A stretch of 64,000 nt of DNA. Source: Mycolicibacterium austroafricanum (GTDB lineage: Bacteria; Actinomycetota; Actinomycetes; Mycobacteriales; Mycobacteriaceae). A program made the position numbers and the translations under genes. The stretch covers positions 422,106 to 486,105 of the forward strand of contig NZ_HG964453.1 in the NCBI RefSeq assembly GCF_000612725.1, given 5' to 3'. The stretch's first letter is position 1. Each line of letters begins with the position of its first letter. Below, piece after piece: positions 17,301-25,905 of the stretch. The notes beneath the pieces are model-generated. The model ran no database searches. It was given only the letters and a program-made list of their open reading frames with translations, and was not told where the DNA came from.

Positions 17301-17520
17301 CCAGCCAGGATTCGACGAGCTCGATGCTGTTGAGCCCGAGCACGGCGACCCGGTCGCCGGACCGAACCCCGCGCGCCGCAAGCGCGCTCGCCAGTCGGGT
17401 CACGCGTTCGTCGAGCTCACCGAACGTCGTGTGTCGCCTCGGGTCGGCGAGAGCGCATGCGTGTGGCCTGACCGCGGCATGGCGGGCAAGGGCATCGCTG
17501 AGTGTGATCCCGGTGATCAT
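14389..17520 (-). CDS. Double acyl-CoA ligase: two AMP-binding (FadD) modules fused in one frame
   Basis: A 1,043-codon frame encoding two complete adenylate-forming enzymes. Module 1 (about 1–500) has YTSGTTGFPKGAVLTHRN, VDRKKDMIISGGENIYS and catalytic Lys ~497 in AAGKVLK. Module 2 (about 509–1043) has QYTSGTTGSPKGATLSHRN, VGRIKDMVIRGGENVYP and TVTGKVRK. Each module alone has normal FadD length, and they join by only ~10 residues with no stop or start codon between. Module 2 begins SYSAGPTDAALLDETIG, which looks like the normal N-terminus of a FadD35-type protein. The ATG at 17520 follows the fadE stop by 23 nt. Probable role: CoA activation of substrates for the linked fadE/echA genes. Confidence 0.85.
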   Translation of the reverse strand: MITGITLSDALARHAAVRPHACALADPRRHTTFGELDERVTRLASALAARGVRSGDRVAVLGLNSIELVESWLAAHRLGAIAVPVNFRLAAVEIGYVLSDSAATAIVVDVALESMVVQVRQQVPALHTVVTIGGNLEQTIAAADPDLPQCAVADDAPAFIMYTSGTTGFPKGAVLTHRNLYLHAFSSIATLGHRSDDDCWMAVAPLFHTAGVSGMLPMFLTGGKTVIPPSGGFDPDATIATVVDEQVTSCWMTPAQWQAVCALPGLAAHDLSRLRRVWWGAAPASTTLLRNMIDTFTGAEIIAAFGQTECSPITCLLRGEDAIAKIGSVGTPMLNVEVRVVDDEMNDVDRGEVGEIVYLGPLVMKEYWNKAAETAEAFRGGWFHSGDLVRQDADGYFYVVDRKKDMIISGGENIYSAEVENVVATHPLVAEVAVIGVPHPKWGETPVAVIVPREPTDPPTDAEIEAHCRAQLASYKRPKYVTLVDVLPRNAAGKVLKGRLRDEHATLISYSAGPTDAALLDETIGTNFERTVSRYPDNEALVDVPSGRRWTYAELNAEIDSLARALMAIGIEKGDRVGIWAPNCPEWTMLQYATAKIGAILVTINPAYRTHELAYVLRHSAVRLLVSATEFKTSDYRAMVAEVRPELPGLAEVLFLATEDWARLGERADLVSEDELRCRVRSLTPGDAINIQYTSGTTGSPKGATLSHRNILNNGYFVTDLIDFGPGDRLCIPVPFYHCFGMVMGNLGCTTHGATMVIPAAGFDPAATLAAIEKEHCTAVYGVPTMFIAMLGQPDLADCDVTSLRTGIMAGSPCPVEVMKRCVNELNMSEVGIAYGMTETSPVSCQTRIEDDLDRRTATVGRAHPHVEIKIVDPDTGEIVKRGTAGEFCTRGYSVMLGYWGDEDRTREAVDADGWMHTGDLAVMRDDGYCMIVGRIKDMVIRGGENVYPREIEEFLHTHPDIDDVQVIGVPDERYGEEICAWIKVRAGAAPLDARAVRDFAVGKLAHYKIPRYVHVTDDFPMTVTGKVRKIDMRAETVRILGL

Positions 17521-17543
17521 CGTCGGCTCCTCTCGGGTGAGGG

Positions 17544-18641
17544 TCAGAGGCCCACGCGGTCGGCGAGCAGGCTGCGGTGGTGTGCGCTGCCGCCGAACAA
17601 TGCCTCGGTCGTCTTGGCCCTGCGGAAGTACAGGTGCATGTCGTGTTCCCATGTGAAGGCGATGCCACCGTGGACCTGGAACGCCGCACCCGCGCACAGT
17701 GTGAACGTGTCGGCGGCCTGCGCCTTGACCAACGGGGCGGTGATCCGCAGTTCGTCGGGGTCCGCCGCGCTCATGGCGGCGAACATCACCGCGGCGCGGG
17801 TGGCGTCGATCTCGATCATCATGTCGGCGCAGCTGTGTTTGACGGCCTGGAACGAGCCGATCGGCCGGTCGAATTGTTCTCGGGTGCAGGAGTATTCGAC
17901 CGCCATTGCCAGACATGCCTCGGCGCCCCCGAGCATCTCGGCCGACAGGAGTACCCGCGCGGTGTCCAGCACCCGCTCGATCCCGTCGTGCGGGCCTGCG
18001 ACAAGTGGCTCGGCGGGCGCCTGCTGCAACCGCAACCTGGCGACGGGCCGGGTGGTGTCGAAGGAGGGCAGGCGGTCCACCGTGACGCCTGGGGCGTCGG
18101 CGGCCACGACGTACAGCGCGACCCCGCCGTCGGCCACGGCCGGCACCACGAACAGGTCGGCGACATGACCGTGCAACACGGGTGAGGACTCCCCGCTGAG
18201 CTCGGTCCGGCCGGCGTGCCGGTCGGCCCGCACGGTCACCCGTGCGGGGTCCAGGGCGTCGGGCCGGGCCGCGGCGAGCGTCGCGATCCGCTCGCCGGAC
18301 AGCAGGGCCGGCAACAGCCTGGAACGTTGTCGATCGTCACCCAACCGGAGCACGGCCTCGATCGCGAAGACCGTGGCCGCCATCGGCACCGGGGTCAGCG
18401 CCCGCCCGAGTTCTTCGAAGACGATCGCCGCCTCGACCAAGCTGCCCCCGGCCCCGCCGCGCTCCTGCGACAGGTGCAGCCCGGGCAGCTCCAACTCGGT
18501 GCACAGCCGGCGCCAGAGACTGATGTCGCAGCCGTCGCCGGCGGCCACCTCGCGCACCCGAGCGGCCGGAGCGGTCTGGTGCAGAAACCCGCGCAGCGCG
18601 GCGCGCAGGTCGTCGTGCTCGGTGTGATAGCGGAAATCCAT
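17544..18641 (-). CDS. fadE18: Acyl-CoA dehydrogenase, FadE18-like
   Basis: A 365-residue flavoprotein starting MDFRYHTEHDDLRAALRGFL. Typical blocks are LCTELELPGLHLSQERGG, CLAMAVEYSCTREQFDRPIGSFQAVKH and a C-terminal AAFQVHGGIAFTWEHDMHLYFRRAKT. It is a short, divergent FadE of the kind that forms heteromeric (alpha2beta2) dehydrogenases with a neighbouring FadE in mycobacteria. Placement after the fadE17- and echA13-like genes matches M. tuberculosis Rv1933c. Cytosolic. Start 1 nt from the stop of the preceding gene. Confidence 0.85.
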   Translation of the reverse strand: MDFRYHTEHDDLRAALRGFLHQTAPAARVREVAAGDGCDISLWRRLCTELELPGLHLSQERGGAGGSLVEAAIVFEELGRALTPVPMAATVFAIEAVLRLGDDRQRSRLLPALLSGERIATLAAARPDALDPARVTVRADRHAGRTELSGESSPVLHGHVADLFVVPAVADGGVALYVVAADAPGVTVDRLPSFDTTRPVARLRLQQAPAEPLVAGPHDGIERVLDTARVLLSAEMLGGAEACLAMAVEYSCTREQFDRPIGSFQAVKHSCADMMIEIDATRAAVMFAAMSAADPDELRITAPLVKAQAADTFTLCAGAAFQVHGGIAFTWEHDMHLYFRRAKTTEALFGGSAHHRSLLADRVGL

Positions 18642-18642
18642 G

Positions 18643-19902
18643 TCAGTTGCTCCCGCGCCCGGCCGGCTCGGGGACGCGCCCGGCGGGTACCCGGGGTTCT
18701 CTGGGTAGCCCGAGCAGTTGTTCGCCGATCACGTTGCGCTGGATCTGCGAACTGCCCGCGTAGATGGTCGAGGCTCGCGCGTAGAGCAGCTCGTCCATCC
18801 AGCAGGCTGCCGAGTTCGGGGTACCCGGCTCCGGGACGATCAGCGCCTCGCCGTTGCCCGGACCGGCGGGGCTGAGCGCCTCCAGACCGAGGATCTCGAC
18901 TGCGAGCTCGGTGTAGCGGCGGAAGAACTCGCTCCAGATGACCTTGCTGATCGCCGCCTCCCGCCCGGGCCGCTGCCCGGCCAACAACGACGTCAGTCCT
19001 CGGTACCCCTGGAAGCGCATGATCTGGACCCGCGAATAGCACCATGCCAACCCGTCGCGGATGCGCGCATCGGTGTGCAGTCCCCGGTCGCGGGCCAACT
19101 CGCGCAGCCGGTCCATCTCGCGACCGAAGTTGATCGCCGCCGTGGTGACCTGGGAGCCGCGCTCGAAGCCGAGCACCGTCATCGCGGCAGGCCATCCGTC
19201 GCCGACCCGGCCGACCACGTTCACCGCCGGGGTGCGCGCGTCGGTGAAGAACACCTCGCTGAACGACGCATGCCCGGCCGCGTTGACGATGGGACGGACG
19301 ACGACGCCCGGCTGGTCGATCGGCACCAGCAACAGGGAGAGTCCCTTGTGCTTGGGGGCCTCGGTGTCGGTGCGGGCCAGCACGAAGATCCAGTTCGCGG
19401 TGGGTCCGGCCGAGGTCCAGATCTTCTGGCCGTTGATCACCCATTCGTCATCGTCGAGCACAGCCCTGGTTCGCACGGACGCCAGGTCCGAGCCCGCTTC
19501 GGGCTCGGAGAAGCCCTGGCACCAGCGGTCCTCGGCGGACAGGATGCGTGGCAGGAAGTGCCTCTTCTGCTCCTCTGTGCCCAGGGCGATCAATGTGTTG
19601 CCGAGCAGTTGGATTCCCAGCAGGTCGTTCTCGGCGCGCTCGGGTGCGCCGGCCCGGGCGAACTCCTCGTCCAGCACCACCTGCTCGATCACCGAAAGAC
19701 CGGCTCCACCATAGGCTTTGGGCCAGGAGACCGCGACGAGGCCCGCCGCGGCAAGCGACTGGCGCCAGCGTCGCGCCACCGCCGCGCGCTCCTCGGGTGC
19801 AAGCGCGCCGCCGCCGGACCAGTCCGGTGGCAGGTGTTCGGCGAGGAACGCGCGGATCCGGTCGCGGAACGCCTCGGCTTGCGGCGGGTAGTCGACGTCC
19901 AC
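18643..19902 (-). CDS. fadE17: Acyl-CoA dehydrogenase, FadE17-like
   Basis: A ~419-residue acyl-CoA dehydrogenase with [21 protein letters not shown] (FAD/substrate loop), [30 protein letters not shown] and a C-terminal [26 protein letters not shown]. The GTG start at 19902 has GGGAGA 7 nt upstream and begins at the family N-terminus ([18 protein letters not shown]). It pairs with the short FadE next door, probably as the FAD-rich partner of a heteromeric enzyme. Orthologous position to Rv1934c. Confidence 0.87.
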   Translation of the reverse strand: MDVDYPPQAEAFRDRIRAFLAEHLPPDWSGGGALAPEERAAVARRWRQSLAAAGLVAVSWPKAYGGAGLSVIEQVVLDEEFARAGAPERAENDLLGIQLLGNTLIALGTEEQKRHFLPRILSAEDRWCQGFSEPEAGSDLASVRTRAVLDDDEWVINGQKIWTSAGPTANWIFVLARTDTEAPKHKGLSLLLVPIDQPGVVVRPIVNAAGHASFSEVFFTDARTPAVNVVGRVGDGWPAAMTVLGFERGSQVTTAAINFGREMDRLRELARDRGLHTDARIRDGLAWCYSRVQIMRFQGYRGLTSLLAGQRPGREAAISKVIWSEFFRRYTELAVEILGLEALSPAGPGNGEALIVPEPGTPNSAACWMDELLYARASTIYAGSSQIQRNVIGEQLLGLPREPRVPAGRVPEPAGRGSN

Positions 19903-19921
19903 TTCTGTGTCTCCCTTCGGG

Positions 19922-20830
19922 TCAGGGGCGGTTCTTGGTGGCGGGCAGTATCTCCGGCGCGATCTGCCAGTCCTCCAGGCCGTCTTCGACGGTTCCGATG
20001 CCCAGCGGGTTGCCGGTGATCTCGGCCCAGTACGCGTGGTTGAGCTGATGGATCGAGAAGCAGGCGTCGAGTGCGCTGGAGAAGCCCATGGCATCGACGG
20101 ACTGGTTCACCGACTCCTTGATGAACAGGGCGGTGGCTGTCGGCAGTTTGGCGATTCGGCCGGCGAATTCGACTGCACGGTCCGATAACTCGTCGTTGCC
20201 GAAAACCTTGCTCACCATCCCGATGGCATGGGCGTCGTCTGCGCCGAGTGCGTCCCCGGTGAGCAGCAACTCTTTGGCTTTGCGGGGTCCGAACTCCCAC
20301 GGATGCCCGAAGAACTCCACACCGCACATGCCGAGCCGGGTTCCCACCACGTCGGCGAACACGGTGTCTTCGGCCGCGACGATGAGATCGCAACACCACG
20401 CCAGCATCAGGCCGGCCGAAAGCACCATTCCATGGACCTCGGCGATGGTGATCTTGCGCAGATTGCGCCATCGCCTGGTGTTCTCGAAGAAGTAGTGCCA
20501 TTCCTGCCGGTGCCGAGACTCCACGCCGCCCAACGTCCCACCGTTGCACTGATACGTGGGGTGTTGGCCCGGGCCCGGTGCACGCTCGCGGACGTCGTCG
20601 GAGGAGCCGAGGTCGTGTCCTGCGGAGAATGACGGACCCGCGCCCCGCAGGATCACCACGCGGACTGTGTCGTCGGCCTCGGCGAGCTCGAACGCCGAAC
20701 CCAGCTCGACGAGAATCCCGCGGTTCTGCGCATTGCGTTGTTTCGGGCGATCGAGCGTGATGACCGCGACCCGGCCCTGCTCGACGAGCTCGTAGCGCAG
20801 GTACGTGAACAGGGTGTCGAAGTCCTGCAC
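19922..20830 (-). CDS. echA13: Enoyl-CoA hydratase/isomerase, EchA13-like
   Basis: A 302-residue crotonase-fold protein. [19 protein letters not shown] and [13 protein letters not shown] form the oxyanion-hole region; an insertion of ~30 residues follows before [28 protein letters not shown]. The usual glutamates of hydratases are not obvious around [19 protein letters not shown], so another crotonase-type reaction is possible. First gene of the leftward fad operon and divergent from the mel2 operon, as in M. tuberculosis Rv1935c. Confidence 0.85.
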   Translation of the reverse strand: MQDFDTLFTYLRYELVEQGRVAVITLDRPKQRNAQNRGILVELGSAFELAEADDTVRVVILRGAGPSFSAGHDLGSSDDVRERAPGPGQHPTYQCNGGTLGGVESRHRQEWHYFFENTRRWRNLRKITIAEVHGMVLSAGLMLAWCCDLIVAAEDTVFADVVGTRLGMCGVEFFGHPWEFGPRKAKELLLTGDALGADDAHAIGMVSKVFGNDELSDRAVEFAGRIAKLPTATALFIKESVNQSVDAMGFSSALDACFSIHQLNHAYWAEITGNPLGIGTVEDGLEDWQIAPEILPATKNRP

Positions 20831-21151
20831 TGCAGTACTCCCTTCATGGGATGAGAAAGCGATCCGGCCGTCACGGACGCGGTGTCCTCGGGCGATCCGG
20901 CTGGTCGTGACCGCCCCGTGCTGCTCACGGTGCGTCCGACCTTCAGGAGGCTACGTGGTTCAAACGGCAAATGTCCATAACCGATACGCAAATTAGGATC
21001 TTCTTGCTAGATAAATCGCCAAGACAACCGCCTCTTGCGCTCGGCGATGTATCTTGTTAGTACTGTGTTGTACGTCGCAATGAGGGACGCCGAAGATGCC
21101 GGATCGTCACCGCGGTGTTCGGCTCTAGGTCAAGACTGAGAAAGGTTGAAG
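20831..21151. promoter_or_regulatory. Divergent control region between fad (echA13) and mel2 operons
   Basis: A 321-nt gap, markedly AT-richer between 20955 and 21075. It contains an 11-bp inverted repeat with one mismatch (arms 21010–21020 and 21043–21053, GATAAATCGCC against the complement of GGCGATGTATC) separated by 22 nt. AAAGG before the melF ATG is its ribosome site. In M. tuberculosis the equivalent region is repressed by Mce3R, so the inverted repeat is a candidate operator. Confidence 0.6.
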
Positions 21152-22261
21152 ATGGAGATCGGGATATTTCTCATGCCGGCGCACCCGCCGGAGCGGAGCC
21201 TCTACGACGCGACGCAATGGGACCTCGAAATCATCGAGCTCGCCGATGAATTGGGCTACGTGGAGGCGTGGGTCGGTGAGCACTTCACCGTTCCGTGGGA
21301 GCCGATCTGCGCTCCCGACCTGTTGCTGGCGCAGGCACTGCTGCGCACCAAGTCGATCAAGCTCGCCCCGGGCGCTCATCTGCTGCCCTACCACCACCCG
21401 GTGGAGTTGGCCCACCGGGTCGCCTATCTCGATCACCTCGCGCAGGGCAGGTTCATGCTGGGTGTGGGTGCCAGTGGCATCCCGGGTGACTGGGCCCTGT
21501 TCGATGTCGACGGGCAGAACGGCGAGCACCGCGAGATGACCCGAGAAGCACTCGAGATCATGCTCAAGGTCTGGACCGAGGACGATCCGTGGGAGTTTCG
21601 CGGAAAGTACTGGAACGCCAACGGTATTGCGCCGATGTTCGAGGGCCTGATGAGACGGCACATCAAGCCGTTCCAGGCGCCGCACCCGCCGATCGGGGTC
21701 ACCGGATTCAGTGCGGGCTCGGAAACACTCAAACTCGCCGGGGAACGGGGCTACCTGCCGATGAGCCTCGACCTCAACACGGACTACGTCGCGACCCACT
21801 GGGATGCCGTACTCGAAGGCGCCGCCCGCAGCGGACGGACGCCGGATCGCCGCGATTGGCGCCTCGTACGCGAGGTCGTCGTCGCCGAAACCGACGAACA
21901 GGCGTTCCGTTACGCGGTCGACGGCATGATGGGGCGAAACATGCGTGAGTACGTGCTCCCGACGTTCCGGATGTTCGGCATGACGAAGTTCTACAAGCAC
22001 AACCCCTCGGTGCCCGACGACGACGTGACCCCGGAGTATCTCGCCGAGAACACGTTCGTGGTCGGTTCGGTCGAGACCGTGGTGGACAAACTGGAAGCGA
22101 CCTACGACCAGGTCGGTGGGTTCGGTCACCTGCTGATCCTGGGCTTCGACTACCGCGATGACCCGGGTCCGTGGAAGGAGTCGATGCGGCTGCTGGCCGA
22201 GGAGGTCATGCCCCGACTCAACGCGCGTATCGCCAAGAAGCCGCGCATCGCGCTCGTCTAG
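21152..22261 (+). CDS. melF: Luciferase-like (LLM class) flavin-dependent monooxygenase, MelF/Rv1936-like
   Basis: A 369-residue bacterial-luciferase-family TIM barrel. Visible segments are EIGIFLMPAHPPERS, YVEAWVGEHFTVPWEP, KLAPGAHLLPYHHPVELAHRVAYLDHLAQGRFMLGVGASGIPGD and FVVGSVETVVDKLEATYDQVGGFGHLLI. The family uses reduced FMN and O2. The ATG at 21152 has AAAGG at 6–8 nt. It heads a six-gene operon whose order matches the mel2 locus; a flavin reductase four genes downstream could supply FMNH2. Substrate unknown. Confidence 0.9.
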   Translation: MEIGIFLMPAHPPERSLYDATQWDLEIIELADELGYVEAWVGEHFTVPWEPICAPDLLLAQALLRTKSIKLAPGAHLLPYHHPVELAHRVAYLDHLAQGRFMLGVGASGIPGDWALFDVDGQNGEHREMTREALEIMLKVWTEDDPWEFRGKYWNANGIAPMFEGLMRRHIKPFQAPHPPIGVTGFSAGSETLKLAGERGYLPMSLDLNTDYVATHWDAVLEGAARSGRTPDRRDWRLVREVVVAETDEQAFRYAVDGMMGRNMREYVLPTFRMFGMTKFYKHNPSVPDDDVTPEYLAENTFVVGSVETVVDKLEATYDQVGGFGHLLILGFDYRDDPGPWKESMRLLAEEVMPRLNARIAKKPRIALV

Positions 22262-22291
22262 CCCCCACACCCACACGAAGGAGCTGAGCCT

Positions 22292-24826
22292 GTGGTGGTT
22301 CGTCAGGTCACCGTCGGATACTCCGACGGCACGCACGCGGCGATGCCGGTGAAACCGGAGCAGACGATTCTGGAGGCAGCCGAGGAACACGGCATCGCGA
22401 TCGTCAACGAATGCCAGAGCGGGATCTGTGGCACCTGTGTGGCCACGTGCTCGTCGGGTGATTACGAGATGGGACGCACGGAAGGGCTCTCCGATGTCGA
22501 GCGGGACGCGCGCAAGGTACTGACGTGCCAGACGTTTGCGCGAACCGACTGTCGTATCGAGTTGCAGTATCCGGCCGACGACAATGCAGCACGGCTGGTC
22601 ACCGGGCACGGAACTGTGACCGGGATCGATCGGGTGTCGTCGTCGACCGCGCTGCTGCGCATCGACATCTCCGAGATGGGTGCGATCGACTTCATGCCGG
22701 GCCAGTTCGCACAGCTGCAGGTTCCCGGTACCGACGTCTGGCGCAACTACTCCTACGCCCATCCCGCCGACGGACGCACCGAACTCGAGTTCATCATCCG
22801 GTTGCTTCCCGACGGGGTGATGTCGAACTATCTGCGGGACAGGGCGAAACCGGGTGACCGCATCGCGCTGCGGTGCAGCAAGGGCGGCTTCCATCTGCGC
22901 CCGGTGGTGCGGCCGGTGGTCCTGGTGGCAGGCGGCACCGGCCTCTCGGCGATCCTGGCGATGGCTCAGAGCCTGGATGCAGCCATCGGACAGCCGATCC
23001 ACCTGCTCTACGGGGTGACCGGTGTCGAGGACCTCTGCAAGCAGCACGAACTCGCGGAACTCGAGCGCCGCATCCCCGGCCTTCAAGTGCACGTCGTCGT
23101 CGCCCGCCCCGATCCGACATGGGACGGCGCGGTGGGGCTGGTGACCGACCTGCTCGACACCGGCATGCTCGGCGGGGACGCCGATGTCTACCTGTGCGGG
23201 CCGGGACCCATGATCGAGGCCACCCGGAACTGGCTGGACGAGCACGGAATCCACGGTGTCGGGCTGTATTACGAGAAGTTCGTCGCGAGCGGGAGCGGCC
23301 CCCGGCGCAGTCGGCCACACCTCGACTACGCGACGCTCGACCTGGCCGACGTGCGCCGGTGCGGCCACGGGACCGCGGTCGTCGTCGGCGGCAGCATCGC
23401 GGGCATCGCCGCGGCCAAGGTGCTCAGCGAGTCCTTCGAGCGGGTCGTCGTCCTTGAGAAGGACGAACCGCACCGTCGTCGTGAAGGTAGGTCGGGCGCC
23501 GCGCAGGGCTGGCATCTGCACCACCTTCTCACCGCGGGCCGCATCGAGTTGGAGCGTCTGTTTCCCGGCATCATCGACGACATGGTGCGCGAGGGTGCCT
23601 TCGACGTCGACATGGCAGCCCAGTACCGGATCCGACTCGGCGGCAGCTGGAAGAAGCCCGGTACGGGTGACATCCAGATCGTCTGTGCCGGTCGTCCCCT
23701 GCTCGAGTGGTGCGTGCGCCGGCGTCTGGACGATGAACCCCGCATCAGCTTCCTTTACGAATCCGAGGTGGCCGACCTGGTCTACGACCGCGACAACAAC
23801 ACCGTCGTCGGTGTCGCGGTCGACCGCGGTGGACCTGAACTCGAGGTCATACCAGCTGAATTCGTGGTGGACGCTTCGGGCAAGAACACTCACGTCCCGG
23901 AATTCCTCGACCGCGTCGGGGTCGGGGCGCCCGAGGTCGAGCAGGACATCATCAACTGCTTCTACTCCACCATGTACCACCGCGTGCCACCGGAACGGCA
24001 GTGGGACGACAAGGTGATGATGATCTGTTACGCGTACCGCCCGTACGAGGACACCTACGCCGCGCAGTACTATACGGACAGCTCACGCACCATCCTGTCC
24101 ACCACCCTGGTTGCCTACAACTGCTATTCGCCCCCGCGGACCGCACGCGAGTTCCGCGAGTTCGCCGACCTGATGCCCTCGCCCGTGGTCGGGGAGAACA
24201 TCGACGGGCTGGAGCCGGCCTCGCCGATCTACAACTTCCGCTACCCGAACATGTTGCGTCTGCACTACGAGAAGAAGCGGAACCTGCCGCGCGCACTGCT
24301 GGTCGTCGGCGACGCCTACACCAGCGCCGACCCGGTGTCGGGGCTGGGAATGACCCTGGCACTCAAGGAAGTCCGCGAGATGGCGCTCCTGCTCGCCAAG
24401 TACGGCCCCGGCCACCCGGAACTACCGCGCCGCTATTTCCGTCGGATCGCCAAGATGGCCGACACGGCGTGGTTCGTGATCCGAGAGCAGAACCTGCGCT
24501 TCGACTGGCTCAAGGACGTGGACAAGAAGCGGCCCTTCTACTTCCGGGCGCTCACCTGGTACATGGACCGCGTCATGGAGCTGGTTCACGACGACCCCGA
24601 CACCTACGGCGAGTTCCTCGCCGTCGTTCACCTGGTCAGGCCACCGGCTGCGTTGATGACCCCCAAGGTCGCCGGGAAGGTACTGGGCAAATGGGCCAGA
24701 ACCAGGCTGTCGGGCCAGAAGACGCTGATCGCCCGCAACTACGAGAACCGCACCGTTCCACCCGTCGACCACCTGGTGCGAACCGAGGAACTGTCCGTCG
24801 GTCTCGTCGGAACCCGCACCCACTAG
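22292..24826 (+). CDS. melG: Ferredoxin–ferredoxin reductase–FAD oxidoreductase fusion, MelG/Rv1937-like
   Basis: An 844-residue three-part redox protein. Residues 1–~90 are a plant-type [2Fe-2S] ferredoxin (Cys41, Cys46, Cys49, Cys79). About 100–335 is an FNR-like reductase with RNYSYAHP (FAD), LVAGGTGLSAILAMAQ (NAD(P)H) and YLCGPGPMIEATRNWL. About 360–844 is a flavin hydroxylase-like module with VVVGGSIAGIAAAKVL and GDAYTSADPVSGLGMTLAL. The nucleotide motif reads GGSIAG rather than GxGxxG. The GTG has AAGGAG upstream. The reductase could feed electrons to its own flavin module or to operon partners. A stand-alone homologue of the third module is at 31406. Confidence 0.9.
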   Translation: MVVRQVTVGYSDGTHAAMPVKPEQTILEAAEEHGIAIVNECQSGICGTCVATCSSGDYEMGRTEGLSDVERDARKVLTCQTFARTDCRIELQYPADDNAARLVTGHGTVTGIDRVSSSTALLRIDISEMGAIDFMPGQFAQLQVPGTDVWRNYSYAHPADGRTELEFIIRLLPDGVMSNYLRDRAKPGDRIALRCSKGGFHLRPVVRPVVLVAGGTGLSAILAMAQSLDAAIGQPIHLLYGVTGVEDLCKQHELAELERRIPGLQVHVVVARPDPTWDGAVGLVTDLLDTGMLGGDADVYLCGPGPMIEATRNWLDEHGIHGVGLYYEKFVASGSGPRRSRPHLDYATLDLADVRRCGHGTAVVVGGSIAGIAAAKVLSESFERVVVLEKDEPHRRREGRSGAAQGWHLHHLLTAGRIELERLFPGIIDDMVREGAFDVDMAAQYRIRLGGSWKKPGTGDIQIVCAGRPLLEWCVRRRLDDEPRISFLYESEVADLVYDRDNNTVVGVAVDRGGPELEVIPAEFVVDASGKNTHVPEFLDRVGVGAPEVEQDIINCFYSTMYHRVPPERQWDDKVMMICYAYRPYEDTYAAQYYTDSSRTILSTTLVAYNCYSPPRTAREFREFADLMPSPVVGENIDGLEPASPIYNFRYPNMLRLHYEKKRNLPRALLVVGDAYTSADPVSGLGMTLALKEVREMALLLAKYGPGHPELPRRYFRRIAKMADTAWFVIREQNLRFDWLKDVDKKRPFYFRALTWYMDRVMELVHDDPDTYGEFLAVVHLVRPPAALMTPKVAGKVLGKWARTRLSGQKTLIARNYENRTVPPVDHLVRTEELSVGLVGTRTH

Positions 24827-24839
24827 AGAAGAGGCGCAG

Positions 24840-25895
24840 ATGTCGCAGATCCATCGGATGCTGAACTGCCGTGGCACCCGGATCCACGCCGTCGAGGAGG
24901 GGGAGGGGCCGCTCGTGGTGCTGATCCACGGGTTCCCGGAGTCCTGGTACTCCTGGCGTCACCAGATTCCGGCACTCGCCGCGGCGGGCTACCGCGTGGT
25001 CGCGATCGACCAGCGCGGTTACGGGCGTTCCTCGAAGTACCGCGTGCAGAAGGCCTATCGCATCAAGGAATTGGTGGGCGACATCGTCGGCGTCATCGAT
25101 GCCTACGGCGTCGAGCGGGCGGTCGTGGTCGGCCACGACTGGGGCGCTCCGGTGGCCTGGACCTTCGCCTGGCTGCACCCGCAACGCTGCGCGGGAGTCG
25201 CCGGCATCAGTGTGCCCTTCGCCGGCCGTGGCGTGATCGGGCTGCCGGGCAGTCCGTTCGGGGAGCACCGCCCTGACGACTACCACCTGGAGCTGGCCGG
25301 TCCGGGGCGCGTCTGGTACCAGGACTACTTCTCGGCGCAGGACGGCATCATCGCCGAGATCGAGGAGGATCTGCGCGGATGGTTGTGGGGCCTGACCTAC
25401 ACGGTGTCGGGTGACGGGATGATCGCGGCGACCAAGGCCGCCGTCGACGTCGGGGTCGACCTGGAATCGATGGACCCGATCGACGTGATCCGGGCCGGCC
25501 CGCTGTGCATGGCCGAGGGCGCCAGGCTCAAGGACGCCTTCAGCTATCCCGAGACGATGCCGGACTGGTTCACCGAGGACGATCTCGATTTCTACACAGG
25601 CGAATTCGAGCGTTCCGGGTTCGGCGGTCCGCTGAGCTTCTACCACAACATCGACAACGACTGGCACGACCTCGCCGAGCAGGCAGGCACCCCGCTGACC
25701 CCGCCGGCGGTGTTCATCGGCGGACAGTACGACGTCGGTACCACATGGGGAGCCGAGGCCCTCGAACGCGCACCCGAGGTGATGCCGAACTACTGCGGGA
25801 CGCACATGGTGCCCGACGTGGGGCACTGGATTCAGCAGGAGGCCCCCGAGGAGACCAACCGGCTGCTTCTCGACTTCCTGCGTGGGCTGGGATAG
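24840..25895 (+). CDS. ephB: Epoxide hydrolase (alpha/beta hydrolase), EphB/MelH-like
   Basis: A 351-residue alpha/beta hydrolase with oxyanion motif HGFPESWYSWRHQIP, nucleophile Asp in VVGHDWGAPVAW, a cap domain carrying Tyr residues, and catalytic His in VPDVGHWIQQE. An Asp nucleophile rather than Ser supports epoxide hydrolysis through an ester intermediate. ATG preceded by AGAGG. It is 13 nt after melG; the context suggests opening of an epoxide made by the upstream flavoenzymes. It closely resembles the second hydrolase at 28329–29363. Confidence 0.92.
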   Translation: MSQIHRMLNCRGTRIHAVEEGEGPLVVLIHGFPESWYSWRHQIPALAAAGYRVVAIDQRGYGRSSKYRVQKAYRIKELVGDIVGVIDAYGVERAVVVGHDWGAPVAWTFAWLHPQRCAGVAGISVPFAGRGVIGLPGSPFGEHRPDDYHLELAGPGRVWYQDYFSAQDGIIAEIEEDLRGWLWGLTYTVSGDGMIAATKAAVDVGVDLESMDPIDVIRAGPLCMAEGARLKDAFSYPETMPDWFTEDDLDFYTGEFERSGFGGPLSFYHNIDNDWHDLAEQAGTPLTPPAVFIGGQYDVGTTWGAEALERAPEVMPNYCGTHMVPDVGHWIQQEAPEETNRLLLDFLRGLG

Positions 25896-25905
25896 GAGGG
25901 CGGTT

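Noticed and set aside
14389..17520. Reading the ligase fusion as two separate genes
   Set aside because: No stop codon and no in-frame ATG, GTG or TTG at the junction; both catalytic modules stay in one frame, so one gene is the only reading the sequence supports.
21125..23980. A 951-codon open frame antisense to melF and melG
   Set aside because: Long antisense frames are expected in very GC-rich coding DNA. The translation is repetitive in Val/Asp/His/Arg with no domain, while the plus-strand frames encode clear enzymes.
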